Shown here one piece after another: positions 1 to 8,957 of a stretch of 64,000 nucleotides of DNA. Position numbers and translations under genes: made by a program. Numbering within the stretch: position 1 is the stretch's first letter; every line of letters starts with the position of its first letter. The notes under the pieces are model-generated. The model saw only the letters and a list, made by a program, of their open reading frames with translations, was not told the DNA's origin and did no database searches. Origin of the DNA: Elioraea sp. (lineage in GTDB: Bacteria > Pseudomonadota > Alphaproteobacteria > Acetobacterales > Acetobacteraceae); assembly GCF_022842375.1 (NCBI RefSeq), contig NZ_JALHPR010000004.1:186001-250000 (forward strand), written 5' to 3'.

Positions 1-680
1 TCGACGATCCTGTAGAGGCAGGCGAACACGATGACCAGCAGCGAATAGAAGGTCAGGAACGCCAGGGCGGGGATGATCAGGTGGCGGATCCGCACGAAAA
101 ACGCCTCGAAGATCAGCGAGATATCGATCAGGAAGGCGACCACGTCACGCTCGGCAAATGCGACGACGACGGCGATTGCCGCCATGGCAACGAGGAAGGC
201 GGCCTCCTCCGAGGCGCGCGAGACACCGAACTCGGGGAGCGAGAAGCTGGCCACCCCGACCAGCGCGACCGGCACGAGCCAGCGCGCCAGCCGCCCGAAA
301 TGCGCCGCGCCTCGCATCCGCTCCGATGAGACGAGGCCGCCGATCAGCACGCGCTGTCGCCACGCTGCGCTGAGGAACGCCGCGACCGGCAGCACGAAGC
401 CCGTATAGGAGACAAGGCGCGAGACGTTTGGAAAATTGGTCTCGCTGAAGAACACGAACAGCGTCGCGTACACGGCGAGGAAGTTCGCCAGGGCCAGCGC
501 AAAGTGCAGGCTGCCAGGAAACAGCAGGTAGAAGAACCCCGATCCGGCGACCGCGACCGCGATTAGCAGCGCGATGAAGCCACGGTCATGGTCGCGCGCG
601 GCAAGGCCGACGAGCAGCAGCAGGCCCGCCGTGAACATGACTGCGCGCCACCAGGCGCGGTCCATCCGCTGCGCGCGCAT
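1..680 (-). CDS. Membrane protein, N-terminal part, potassium-channel-like (partial, runs off left edge)
   Basis: Only the first 226 residues are visible; no stop occurs before the window edge. I chose the ATG at 680 because a GGAAGGAGG ribosome site lies about 10 bases upstream; an ATG five codons later is possible. The product is very hydrophobic, with about seven membrane stretches (roughly 12-28, 34-54, 59-78, 92-107, 133-150, 160-176, 201-223). The last visible helix, ending FACLYRIVD, resembles the helix that precedes the pore loop in two-helix potassium channels. The selectivity filter would lie outside the window, so a channel function is inference. It is divergent from the gene at 788. 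Confidence 0.5.
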   Translation of the reverse strand, partial: MRAQRMDRAWWRAVMFTAGLLLLVGLAARDHDRGFIALLIAVAVAGSGFFYLLFPGSLHFALALANFLAVYATLFVFFSETNFPNVSRLVSYTGFVLPVAAFLSAAWRQRVLIGGLVSSERMRGAAHFGRLARWLVPVALVGVASFSLPEFGVSRASEEAAFLVAMAAIAVVVAFAERDVVAFLIDISLIFEAFFVRIRHLIIPALAFLTFYSLLVIVFACLYRIV

Positions 681-787
681 CCTTAGCCTGGCCCTCCTTC
701 CGAGTCGGCTCAATCACTGCGCCCGAGTGTAGCGCCGGTGGGCGCGCACGTTCGCATTCCCGGCCCGGGGCGCTTATCTTCCATGCC

Positions 788-3388
788 ATGGCACCGGATA
801 CGACACCGCTCTTGACCACGCGCGACCTTGTCACCGCGCTCGCTGCCCGCGGGGGCCACCCTGCGCTGCTCGCCGTGCGCGGCGGCGGCGGCGAGGCGAC
901 CAGCCACGCCACGCTGGGACGCGATGCACTTGCACTTGCCGGCGCGCTTGCCGCGCGCGGGGTCGGGACCGGCGAGCGGGTGATCCTGTTCGGCGCGCCC
1001 GGGCCCGGCTGGATCACCGTCCGCCTCGCCCTCGGCGCGCTTGGCGCCGTCACGGTCGCGTTCGACGAGACGACGTCCGACGCGGAGCTTGCCGTCCTGG
1101 TTCCCGCCTCGGGCGCGCGGCTTGGTTTCGTCGATGCCACCTTCGCCCCACGGCTTGCCGCGGTCGACGCGACGCTCGTCCTGGCCACGCTCGAGGCCGC
1201 CGAGGGGTTGGCGCACTGGCACGACTGGGCGGGTGAGCCAGGCGCTCCCCTGCCCCCGATCGCGCCCGATGAGCCCACCATGCTGGTGACCACCAGCGGC
1301 ACGACGGGCAGGCCGAAGGCCTTCCTGCTGACCCACGCCAACATCCTGCACAACGTGCGCACGATTGCCGCGCAGGGCATCGTCACCCCTGCCGATCGCG
1401 CGCTGCTGCCGCTGCCGCTGCACCATGTCTATCCGCTCACCGTCGGCGTGCTGACCCCGCTGGCCATCGGCGCGACCGTGGTGCTGCCCGAGGGCGTGAC
1501 GGGCCCCCTCCTGGTCGCTGCGCTGAAGGCCGGGCAGTGCACGGTCATGGTCGCGGTGCCGCGCCTCTACGCCGCGCTGCTGGCGGGGCTGATGGGCCGC
1601 GTCGCGGCGCAGCCCCTGCCCAAGCGACTGATCTTCAATGCCCTTTTCTCGCTCTCGCTGTTCCTCCGCCGTCGCTTTGGCATCCGCATCGGCAAGCGGG
1701 TGTTCGGGTCGATCCACCGCAGCCTCGCGCCCGATCTCTGGCTCATGGCGTCGGGCGGCGCTGCGTTCGATGCCGCGACGATCTGGCCGCTCGAGGCGCT
1801 CGGCTGGCAGGTTCTGTCGGGCTGGGGGCTGGCCGAGACCGCCTCGATCCTGACCAACAACCACAAGGACCGGGCGCGCATCGGCGCCGAGGGCTTCCCT
1901 TTGCCTGGCGTTACGCTGCGTGTGTTCGAACCGAACGACAAAGGCGTGGGCGAGCTCCAGGCCAAGGGCCCGTCGGTGTTCGCGGGCTACCTCGACAACC
2001 CCGAGGCCAACGCAACCGCCTTCACCGAGGATGGCTGGTACCGCTCGGGCGATCTCGGCTTCGTCGACGGCGATGGGTATGTCCACATCGTCGGGCGCGT
2101 GAAGGAGATGATCGTGCTCGGCGGGGGCAAGAACATCTTCCCCGAGGAACTGGAGAAGACCTTCGCCGCCGACCCCGCGATCGCCGAGATCGGGCTGGTC
2201 GAGAAGGCGGGATCGCTCGTCGGCCTCGTGGTGCCCGACGAGGCGGCGATCGCCGCCTCGGGCACGCCGCGGATCGAGGATGCCGTGCGCGTTGCCCTCA
2301 CCGCGACGGCGCAGGGCTTGCCCAGCTGGCAGCGCCTGTCCGGCTTCGCGATCACGCGCGAGAAACTGCCGCGCACGCGGCTCGGCAAGATCCAGCGTTT
2401 CCTGCTGCCACGCCTGTACGAGGAAGCGGCCGCGGGCCGCGCGCCGGCCAGCGCCGCGCTCACCGACGAGGATCGCGCGCTGATCGCCACGCCGCCTGCC
2501 GATGCGCTCTGGGCGCTGCTGCGGGAGCGTTTTCCGGGCCGCGTCGTCTCGCCCGCCCAGTCGCCGCAGCTCGACCTCGGGCTCGACAGCCTTGGCCTCC
2601 TCTCGCTCGCGATGGAGATCGAGGCGCGGCTCGGCATCGCGCTCGGGGAGGAGGAGCTCGGCACGGTCGGCACGCTGGCCGACCTGCTGCGGCTCGTGAT
2701 CGACCGGCCTGCCGCCGCGCCGGCCGTGCAGGCGCCGCCCGACCTCGGCTGGCTCGACCCGCCTGGGCCGTGGCCACGGCTCGCGGGGCGCGTGCTTGCC
2801 GTCGTCAACCGCGCGCTGATGGCCCTGATGTTCCGCCTGCGCACGGAGGGGCGGGCGAACATCCCAGACGGGCCCGTCATCATCGCGGCCAACCACCTGT
2901 CCGACATCGACCCGACGATCGTCGGTGCTGCCCTGCCGCCTTCAGCGCTTGCGCGGATCCGCTGGGCCGGCGATCGCGGGCGGCTGTTCGGCAGCAAGGC
3001 CGGGCGGTTCCTTGCCCGTGCGGCGCGCATCTTCCCGGTGGATGAGCGCGCGCCCGGCACCACGCTGGCCTACGCCCGCGCAGCGCTTGAGCGGGGCGAC
3101 TGCCTGGTCTGGTTCCCGGAGAGCTGGCGCAGCCCCGACGGCAGGCTCCAGACCTTCATGCCTGGCATTGGCGAGCTCGTCCGCGCCACAGGTGCACCGG
3201 TGGTGCCGGCGCGGATCACCGGCACGTTCGAGGCGATGCCGCGCACGGCCCGGTTCCCGAAGCCCCACCCCGTGCGCGTCGTGTTCGGCCCCGCCATCCC
3301 GGCCGCGACCCTGACCGAGGGGGCGGCGGACGCTGCCGAAGTGGCACGGCGGCTTCGCGCCGCGGTCGCTGCCCTCGAAGGCGCTTGA
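788..3388 (+). CDS. Fused acyl-CoA/ACP synthetase, acyl carrier domain and PlsC-type acyltransferase
   Basis: An 866-residue, three-domain protein. Residues about 1-560 are an ANL-family adenylating enzyme with the phosphate-loop motif TTSGTTGRPKA near 167-177 and the C-terminal lysine segment RTRLGKIQ. Residues about 565-640 form a carrier domain whose LGLDSL motif (Ser near 601) should carry phosphopantetheine. From about 680 to the end lies a 1-acylglycerophosphate acyltransferase-like domain with the HX4D box NHLSDID and a FPESWRS box. The order suggests activation of a fatty acid, loading on the built-in carrier and transfer to a lysophospholipid or other acceptor. This recalls Aas, which lacks the central carrier. 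The acceptor is unknown. Confidence 0.85.
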   Translation: MAPDTTPLLTTRDLVTALAARGGHPALLAVRGGGGEATSHATLGRDALALAGALAARGVGTGERVILFGAPGPGWITVRLALGALGAVTVAFDETTSDAELAVLVPASGARLGFVDATFAPRLAAVDATLVLATLEAAEGLAHWHDWAGEPGAPLPPIAPDEPTMLVTTSGTTGRPKAFLLTHANILHNVRTIAAQGIVTPADRALLPLPLHHVYPLTVGVLTPLAIGATVVLPEGVTGPLLVAALKAGQCTVMVAVPRLYAALLAGLMGRVAAQPLPKRLIFNALFSLSLFLRRRFGIRIGKRVFGSIHRSLAPDLWLMASGGAAFDAATIWPLEALGWQVLSGWGLAETASILTNNHKDRARIGAEGFPLPGVTLRVFEPNDKGVGELQAKGPSVFAGYLDNPEANATAFTEDGWYRSGDLGFVDGDGYVHIVGRVKEMIVLGGGKNIFPEELEKTFAADPAIAEIGLVEKAGSLVGLVVPDEAAIAASGTPRIEDAVRVALTATAQGLPSWQRLSGFAITREKLPRTRLGKIQRFLLPRLYEEAAAGRAPASAALTDEDRALIATPPADALWALLRERFPGRVVSPAQSPQLDLGLDSLGLLSLAMEIEARLGIALGEEELGTVGTLADLLRLVIDRPAAAPAVQAPPDLGWLDPPGPWPRLAGRVLAVVNRALMALMFRLRTEGRANIPDGPVIIAANHLSDIDPTIVGAALPPSALARIRWAGDRGRLFGSKAGRFLARAARIFPVDERAPGTTLAYARAALERGDCLVWFPESWRSPDGRLQTFMPGIGELVRATGAPVVPARITGTFEAMPRTARFPKPHPVRVVFGPAIPAATLTEGAADAAEVARRLRAAVAALEGA

Positions 3389-3438
3389 CGGCTGCCCACC
3401 CGGCCCCTTCTCTGCGCCCGCCGCAACAGGAGCCCCTC

Positions 3439-4059
3439 ATGAGCGAGCCCGTCGACACCGTGATCTTCGACCTCGGTGGCGTGCTGATCGACTGGAACCC
3501 ACGCCACCTCTACCGCAAGATGTTCGACGATGCGGCCGAGATGGAGGCGTTCCTGCGCGATGTGTGCGCGCCCGCCTGGAACCTCGAGCAGGACCGCGGC
3601 CGCCCCTGGGCCCAGGCGATCGCCGAGCTCTCCGCCGTCCACCCCGACAAGGCTGAGCTGATCGCCGCCTATCGTGGCCGCTGGCACGAGATGCTCGCCG
3701 GCCCCATCAACGGCACTGTCGCGATCCTCGAGGCGCTGCACACGGCCGGCGTGCCGCTCTACGCCCTGACCAACTGGTCCGCAGAGACCTACCCCTACGC
3801 CGAGGAGCTCTACGACTTCCTCGGCCGGTTCCGTGGCGTCGTCGTCTCCGGCCGGATCGGGCTGGTGAAGCCCGACGCCGCGATCTACGGCCACACGATC
3901 GCGCGGTTCGGCGTCGTTCCGGCACGCACCGTGTTCATCGATGACAGCGCGAAGAACGTCGCCGCTGCCGCGGCATCGGGGCTTCGCGCCGTTCACTATA
4001 CCGGGCCGGAGGCGCTGGCGCGCGACCTTGCGGCACTCGGCCTTCCCGTCGCCGCCTGA
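3439..4059 (+). CDS. HAD-superfamily phosphatase (YihX-like)
   Basis: A 206-residue haloacid-dehalogenase-type hydrolase. Motif I is FDLGGVLID with the nucleophile Asp at residue 11 and Gly two positions later, as in YihX-type sugar-phosphate phosphatases. Motif II is the Thr of YALTNWS, motif III the Lys of GLVKPD and motif IV the pair in VFIDDS. The long insert between motifs I and II fits a type-I cap. The ATG at 3439 follows an AGGAG seven bases upstream; an in-frame start 18 codons earlier lacks such a site and has a low-complexity leader. It lies 50 bases after the acyltransferase fusion and 17 before the UPF0114 gene, so the three may be cotranscribed. The substrate cannot be told. Confidence 0.85.
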   Translation: MSEPVDTVIFDLGGVLIDWNPRHLYRKMFDDAAEMEAFLRDVCAPAWNLEQDRGRPWAQAIAELSAVHPDKAELIAAYRGRWHEMLAGPINGTVAILEALHTAGVPLYALTNWSAETYPYAEELYDFLGRFRGVVVSGRIGLVKPDAAIYGHTIARFGVVPARTVFIDDSAKNVAAAAASGLRAVHYTGPEALARDLAALGLPVAA

Positions 4060-4076
4060 GCAGCGGGGGAAACGCC

Positions 4077-4607
4077 GTGAACGGTCTCCAGAAGATCATC
4101 GAGCGCACCATCCTCGCAAGCCGCTACGTGCTCGTGGTGTTCTATGTCGGGCTTGCCGTGGCGCTGCTCGTGTTCGCCGGGCAGTTCGTGCTCAAGATCA
4201 CCGACGTGATCATGAAATTCCCCGCGCGCGACGAGACCGAGGTGCTGCTGGCGATGCTGCAGCTGATCGACAAGGCACTGGTCGCCGGCCTCGTCGTGAT
4301 GGTGATGCTCTCCTCGTACGACAACTTCGTCTCCCGCCTCGACAACGGCGACGAGGATGCGCCCCGCATCACCTGGATCAGCCAGCTCGACCCCGGCTCC
4401 CTCAAGATCAAGGTGGCGTCGGCCATCGTCGCGATCAGCTCGATCCACCTGCTGCAGATCTTCATGAACTCGGCCAACTTCACGAATGACGACATCTACT
4501 GGAAGGTCGTCATCCACATCGTGTTCATCGCCTCGGCCCTGTTCCTCGGCGTGCTCGACCGCCTGACGGTGATCTGGCCGAGCACGGGCGAGAAAGGCGG
4601 GAAGTAG
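4077..4607 (+). CDS. UPF0114 (YqhA) family membrane protein
   Basis: A 176-residue integral membrane protein with helices near residues 17-38, 58-82, 108-127 and 139-158. The stretches ILASRYVLVVFYVGLAVALL and LVVMVMLSSYDNFVSRLD are close to the conserved blocks of the UPF0114/YqhA family. Length fits the family (about 160-180 residues). The biochemical role of the family is not established. The stop codon ends at 4607, and the convergent RidA gene ends at 4608, so no base separates the two genes. Confidence 0.88.
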   Translation: MNGLQKIIERTILASRYVLVVFYVGLAVALLVFAGQFVLKITDVIMKFPARDETEVLLAMLQLIDKALVAGLVVMVMLSSYDNFVSRLDNGDEDAPRITWISQLDPGSLKIKVASAIVAISSIHLLQIFMNSANFTNDDIYWKVVIHIVFIASALFLGVLDRLTVIWPSTGEKGGK

Positions 4608-4961
4608 TCAGCGCTTCACCGCCGCCGTCACGACGATCTCCACCTTCCAGCGGGGGTCGACCAGCTTGCCCTCGATCGTCGCGCGCGCCGGCGGGTTCTC
4701 GCGATCGACCCACGCATCCCAGGCCGCGTTCATCGCCGGTGCGTCACGGATATCGGCCAGCACGACCAGCGCCTGGAGGATATGCGACTTGTCGCTGCCG
4801 GCGGATGCCAGAAGCGCGTCGATCTCCGCGAGCACGCTTGCCGTCTGCCCGGCGGCATCCGCGGTGGGGTCCACCGGGATCTGGCCCGCGCAGTAGACGA
4901 CGTTGCCGTGCACCACGGCGTTGCAGAGCCGGCCATTCTCGATGTCGATGCGCCGCAGCAT
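4608..4961 (-). CDS. RidA/YjgF/Rid-family enamine/imine deaminase
   Basis: A 117-residue small Rid-family protein that starts at an ATG (4961) behind a clear GAGGAGG site. The block VYCAGQIPVDPTADAAGQT and the C-terminal IEGKLVDPRWKVEI fit the fold that hydrolyses reactive enamines and imines released by PLP enzymes. In archetypal RidA an Arg in the block before the last strand binds the carboxylate of the substrate; here PPARATIEGK supplies an Arg at about residue 93, which is consistent. Several Rid subfamilies lack deaminase activity, so the substrate is open. It is a single gene on the minus strand. Confidence 0.8.
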   Translation of the reverse strand: MLRRIDIENGRLCNAVVHGNVVYCAGQIPVDPTADAAGQTASVLAEIDALLASAGSDKSHILQALVVLADIRDAPAMNAAWDAWVDRENPPARATIEGKLVDPRWKVEIVVTAAVKR

Positions 4962-5000
4962 GGGTTCCTCCTCGTGACGAGTCGCGCACGATGCTAACCT

Positions 5001-6260
5001 GTGGCGATGGATGGCGCGCCCTCCACCGCGGTTGGCCTTGCACTTGCGCTCGGGCTTGGGTTGTTCCTCGGCCTCGCCTTCGAGGAGCATTACGGGCAGG
5101 ACGGCGTGCGCCGCCCCGGCGGCGTCCGTACCTACCCGACGCTTTCGCTCACCGGTGCGGTGCTGTGGCTGCTCGAACCACGCTCGGGGCTCGCCTTCCT
5201 CGTGCTGCTGCTGTTCGTCGCCGCGGCCGGGCTGCTCTACTGGCGCGCCTGGATCGCCGTCCAGGCCGATGGGCAACCCGGACTCCGCGGCGGGCTGATG
5301 GTGCCTGCCTGCGGCCTTGCCGCCGCGGCGATCGGGCCGGCATCCGTCGCGCTGCCATCCTGGATCCCGCTCGGCCTCACCATGGCGCTCGTCCTGCTGC
5401 TGCGCGCCCGCACCTCGCTGCACAGCCTCGCCGCCCGCGTGCCGGGAGAGGAAATCACCACGGCCGCGCGCTTCATCGTGCTCGCCGGCGTCATCCTGCC
5501 CGTGGTGCCGCGCGAGCCGATAGCCGCGTGGCTTCCCGTCACGCCGTTCGAGGTGTGGCTCGCGGTCGTCGCGATGTCGGGCATCTCCTGGGGCACCTAC
5601 CTGCTGCAGCGTTATGTCTCGACGGGCCACGGGCCACTGATCGGCGCGATCCTCGGCGGGCTCTGGTCATCGACTGCAGTGACGGTGGCCTTGGCGCGCG
5701 ACCTCAAAGGCGCCCAGACGCGCCAGCCGGCGACGGAGGCCGGCATCGTCGCGGCGACGGCGGTAATGTTCGCCCGCGTCGGCCTGGTCGCGGGTGTGTT
5801 CGACACCGCGCTGGCCCTCGCCCTCGCCCCCTTTCTCGCGGGTTTCGCGGCGGTGACCGCGATCGCCGCGGGGCTGCTGCTCGCGCGCGGCACCCGCCAG
5901 GGCGTGGCCCCGCCGCCGCCAACGGGCAACCCGTTGCGGATCGCGCCCGCGATCGCCTTCGCCGCGCTGTTCGTGGTGATCTCGGCCGCCATGGCGCTGT
6001 TGGGCGGCCGGTTCGGCACGGCGGGGCTCTACGCGGTCGCTGCCATCGTCGGCCTCGGCGATCTCGATGCCTTCACGATCAGCCTGGCGACGACGCCGCA
6101 GCCCGGTGCCGTTGGTGCGATCCTGCTCGCCTGCGCGAGCAACAACCTCGTCAAGGCAGGCTACGCGGCCGTGTTCGGCGGCGGGCGCGGCCTTCTCCCA
6201 GGCGCCGTGCTGGCGGTGATCGCCGCGGCAGGCTTCGCCGTCGCCCTGATGGTGCGGTAG
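5001..6260 (+). CDS. MgtC/SapB-like membrane protein with DUF4010
   Basis: A 417-419 residue polytopic membrane protein. The first about 130 residues have the MgtC/SapB pattern (GLALALGLGLFLGLAFEEH near the N-terminus, then GGVRTYPTLSLTGAV), and the rest matches DUF4010, with repeated helices and the polar segment SGISWGTYLLQRYV. The GTG at 5001 and the ATG at 5007 are both possible starts and neither has a strong ribosome site. Proteins of this architecture are uncharacterised; magnesium or acid-stress roles of stand-alone MgtC should not be transferred automatically. It is divergent from the RidA gene with a 39-base gap. Confidence 0.82.
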   Translation: MAMDGAPSTAVGLALALGLGLFLGLAFEEHYGQDGVRRPGGVRTYPTLSLTGAVLWLLEPRSGLAFLVLLLFVAAAGLLYWRAWIAVQADGQPGLRGGLMVPACGLAAAAIGPASVALPSWIPLGLTMALVLLLRARTSLHSLAARVPGEEITTAARFIVLAGVILPVVPREPIAAWLPVTPFEVWLAVVAMSGISWGTYLLQRYVSTGHGPLIGAILGGLWSSTAVTVALARDLKGAQTRQPATEAGIVAATAVMFARVGLVAGVFDTALALALAPFLAGFAAVTAIAAGLLLARGTRQGVAPPPPTGNPLRIAPAIAFAALFVVISAAMALLGGRFGTAGLYAVAAIVGLGDLDAFTISLATTPQPGAVGAILLACASNNLVKAGYAAVFGGGRGLLPGAVLAVIAAAGFAVALMVR

Positions 6261-6263
6261 GGA

Positions 6264-7196
6264 TCAGCCTGCTAGCGCCTCGGCGATCGCGCGCGTGTTG
6301 TGGCGGATCAGCGCGACGTAGCTCGGCGCCGGCCCGTCGGCCTTGCTCAGCGCATCGGCGAACAGCCTGCCGCCGATCCGCGCGCCGCTTTCCGCCGCCA
6401 CTTGTTCGAGCACGCGCGGGTTCGCCCCCGTCTCGATGAACAATGCGGTGATACGGTCGCGCCTGATCTGCTGCACCAGCCGTGCGATTCCCTGCGCTGA
6501 CGGTTCACTCCGCGTCGAGAGGCCCTGCGGGCTCAGGAAATCGATGCCGTAGCGGGCGCCGAAATAGCCGAACGCATCGTGCGAGGTGACGACGCGGCGA
6601 CGCGCCCGCGGGATGGTGGCGAACTGCTCCGCCACCCAGGTGTCGAGGGCCTGGAGTTCGCCCACAAAGCGCGCTGCGTTGGCGCGATAGGCCTCCGCGG
6701 CCTCGCGGTCAGCCCCGGCAAGCCCCTCGGCGATGGTGCGCACCATCTGCTGCACCCGGCGCGGGTCCTGCCACACATGCGGGTCGGCCTCGTCGCCATG
6801 GCTGTGGTTGTGACCGTGGGAGTGTCCGTGGCCCTGCGCGGGCTTGATCGTGGCGATGCCGCGGCTTGCCGTGATCTGTGTCCCCTTGAAGCCCGAGGCG
6901 CGGATCAGCCGCGGCATCCACCCCTCGAAGCCGAGGCCGTTGACGACGATGAAGCGCGCGCGGGCGAGTTTCTGCGCATCCGACGGTGCCGGCTGGAAGC
7001 CATGCGCATCCTTCTCGGCGCCCACGATCGTGTCGATGCTGAGGAACGGTCCGCCGACCTCGCGCAGGATGTCGGCGAGGATGGAGAAGGAGGCGACCGC
7101 CGGCCGCGGGTCGAGCGCACGGGCCGGTGCTGCGATGGCGGCGAGCGGGGCGGCGAGTGGGGCGGCAAGCACCGCGCGGCGTGTGATGGATGGCAT
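6264..7196 (-). CDS. aztC: Zinc ABC transporter substrate-binding protein (AztC/ZnuA-type)
   Basis: A 310-residue periplasmic metal-binding protein of cluster A-I. A TRRAVLAAP-type (twin-Arg-like) leader ends near residue 28. Residues 123-133 form a His-rich loop, typical of zinc rather than manganese carriers, followed by DPHVWQDP (His 140). Later ligands lie in TSHDAFGYF and in LFIETGANP. It is the last gene of a minus-strand operon, 11 bases after the permease gene. The Azt name rests on the operon order and on the ATPase; no AztD metallochaperone gene is adjacent. ZnuA would be the alternative label for the same function. Confidence 0.87.
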   Translation of the reverse strand: MPSITRRAVLAAPLAAPLAAIAAPARALDPRPAVASFSILADILREVGGPFLSIDTIVGAEKDAHGFQPAPSDAQKLARARFIVVNGLGFEGWMPRLIRASGFKGTQITASRGIATIKPAQGHGHSHGHNHSHGDEADPHVWQDPRRVQQMVRTIAEGLAGADREAAEAYRANAARFVGELQALDTWVAEQFATIPRARRRVVTSHDAFGYFGARYGIDFLSPQGLSTRSEPSAQGIARLVQQIRRDRITALFIETGANPRVLEQVAAESGARIGGRLFADALSKADGPAPSYVALIRHNTRAIAEALAG

Positions 7197-7207
7197 GGAT
7201 CTCTCCT

Positions 7208-8065
7208 CTATCCGGCGAGATGGGGACGGCGGACCAGCCGCCGCAGCAAGGATCCTTGCGGACCGGCAACGAGCCCCGTGGCCCAGATCACGCCGGCCGC
7301 GAGGATGATGGCAGGCCCGGTCGGCAGGTCGGCGTGGAATGAAACGAGCAGGCCGCAGAACGAGGCGACGACCGCGGCCGCCACCGAAGCCGCCACCTGC
7401 CCGCCGACCGAGGCTGCCCAGAACCGCGCCCCCGTCGCCGGCAGCATCATCAGCCCGACCGCCATGAGCGTGCCGAGCGCATGGAACGCAGCAACGAGGT
7501 TCAGCACGACGAGGCCGAGGAAGCCGAGATGCCAGAGCGCCCCGCCGCCGCCGGCATGGCGGAGGAAGCCCGGGTCGAACGTCTCGGTCACCAGCGGGCG
7601 CCACATGATTGCGAGGGCGAGCAGCGTCACCGTGGTGGTGACGGCCATGAAGAGCAGCGCGCCGTCATCGACGCCGAGGGCAGCGCCGAACAGCAGGTCG
7701 AGCAGGTCAACACCGCTGCCGCCGGCAGAGACGATGACAACCCCCGCGGCGAGTGCCACCAGGTAGAAGCCGGCGAGCGAGGCATCCTCGCGGATGCCCG
7801 TGCCGCGCGTGGCAAGCCCTGCGGCGAGCACGATGGCGAGACCGGCCACGATCCCGCCGGTTGACATTGCGACAAGGCTGAGGCCGCCCACCGTCGCGCC
7901 GAGCGCGACACCCGGCAGGATCGCATGGCCGAGCGCATCGCCGATCAGTGACAGCCGGCGCAACACGAGGAACACGCCGAGCGGTGGCGCGGCGAGCGAC
8001 AGCGCGAGGCAGCCGACGAGGGCGCGGCGCATGAACGCGAATTCGAGGAAGGGGTCGAGCAGCAT
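7208..8065 (-). CDS. aztB: Zinc ABC transporter permease (AztB/ZnuB-type)
   Basis: A 285-residue permease of the ABC-3 metal family with about eight hydrophobic helices. The early block LRRLSLIGDALGHAILPGVALG is the family's conserved cytoplasmic-facing loop and contacts the ATPase; a second conserved part is FHALGTLMAVGLMMLPATGA. It lies between the ATPase gene (18-base gap) and the binding protein gene (11-base gap), so all three are one transcription unit that forms a complete zinc importer in the inner membrane. Confidence 0.88.
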   Translation of the reverse strand: MLLDPFLEFAFMRRALVGCLALSLAAPPLGVFLVLRRLSLIGDALGHAILPGVALGATVGGLSLVAMSTGGIVAGLAIVLAAGLATRGTGIREDASLAGFYLVALAAGVVIVSAGGSGVDLLDLLFGAALGVDDGALLFMAVTTTVTLLALAIMWRPLVTETFDPGFLRHAGGGGALWHLGFLGLVVLNLVAAFHALGTLMAVGLMMLPATGARFWAASVGGQVAASVAAAVVASFCGLLVSFHADLPTGPAIILAAGVIWATGLVAGPQGSLLRRLVRRPHLAG

Positions 8066-8083
8066 CGGCGGATCTCGCCCCCT

Positions 8084-8842
8084 TCAGGCGGCCTGGGCGC
8101 AGGTCCCGGAATCCTCGTCCCAGCCCTCGGCCATCATGCGGGCGCGCAGACCGTTGGCGGGGGTGAGCACCGCCTCGGTTGGCCCCCAGGCGATCAACTC
8201 ACGCGCGAGCAGCAGCGTCTGGGGAAAATGCGCACGCACCAGGTCATGGTCATGCAGCACCGCGATCACGCTCCGCCCCTCGCCATGCCAGCGCGCGACG
8301 AGGCGGAGGAGATCGGCCGTGGTCCGGGCATCGATGGCATTGAACGGCTCGTCGAGCACGATCACCGGCGCATCCTCGAGCATCATCCGCGCGAACAGCA
8401 CGCGCTGGAACTGCCCGGCCGACAGGCTCGCGATCTGCCGCGCGCCGAAGCCACCAAGACCAACCGCGTCGAGCGCTTGGGTGGCCTCGCCACGCTGCGC
8501 CTCGCCCATCCCGCGGAACGGGCCGGTGCGGCGCCAGTGGCCCATCATCACCACCTCGCCGCATGAGATGGGAAAGCTGCGGTCCAGCACCGCCTGCTGC
8601 GGCAGGTAGGCGATGTCGGAGGCAGCAAGCCCGCCACGGTCGAGGGTTCCCGCATCGAGCCGCTGCGCGCCGGTCAGCGCGCGGAGAAGGCTCGTCTTGC
8701 CCGCCCCGTTCGGGCCGACGATGGCGGTGAGGCTGCCGGCGGCGAACGCGCCGCTGACATGGTGCACGGCGGGCCGGCGGTCATACGTGACCGTCACGTC
8801 GGCAAGCCGTATCGCCGGGGATCGCACCAGGGGCCGGCGCAT
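8084..8842 (-). CDS. aztA: Zinc ABC transporter ATP-binding protein (AztA-type)
   Basis: A 252-residue ATPase. It shows Walker A GPNGAGKTSLL, the Q-loop in YLPQQAVLDRSFPI, the signature LSAGQFQRVLFARM, Walker B VIVLDEPFNAID and the switch His in VLHDHDLV. The signature with SAGQ in place of SGGQ, followed by FQRVLFARM and PFNAID, is characteristic of AztA-type zinc ATPases. I chose the ATG at 8842 because it overlaps the stop of a small upstream ORF as TGATG, which implies translational coupling; a start 30 bases earlier would overlap that ORF more deeply. Confidence 0.85.
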   Translation of the reverse strand: MRRPLVRSPAIRLADVTVTYDRRPAVHHVSGAFAAGSLTAIVGPNGAGKTSLLRALTGAQRLDAGTLDRGGLAASDIAYLPQQAVLDRSFPISCGEVVMMGHWRRTGPFRGMGEAQRGEATQALDAVGLGGFGARQIASLSAGQFQRVLFARMMLEDAPVIVLDEPFNAIDARTTADLLRLVARWHGEGRSVIAVLHDHDLVRAHFPQTLLLARELIAWGPTEAVLTPANGLRARMMAEGWDEDSGTCAQAA

Positions 8843-8952
8843 CAGCCAACCGCCCATAGGACGCCCAGCCACAGCAGCGCGGCGAGCCCGAGAGCGAGCA
8901 CGACACGCTCGCCAACACCGGCGGACAGGGACAGCGGGTTTCGCGGCTTCAT
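8842..8952 (-). CDS. Small membrane peptide ORF leading the azt operon (36 residues)
   Basis: An ATG at 8952 opens 36 codons ending in a TGA that overlaps the aztA start (TGATG). The peptide begins MKPRNPLSLS and has one hydrophobic segment (about residues 18-36, LALGLAALLWLGVLWAVG), so it could be a single-span membrane peptide. There is no Shine-Dalgarno sequence; the ATG lies only a few bases downstream of a Zur-like operator and a plausible -10 box, so it would have to be read from a nearly leaderless mRNA. It may be a real transporter accessory peptide or a coupling leader. I do not recognise it. Confidence 0.5.
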   Translation of the reverse strand: MKPRNPLSLSAGVGERVVLALGLAALLWLGVLWAVG

Positions 8953-8957
8953 GATAC

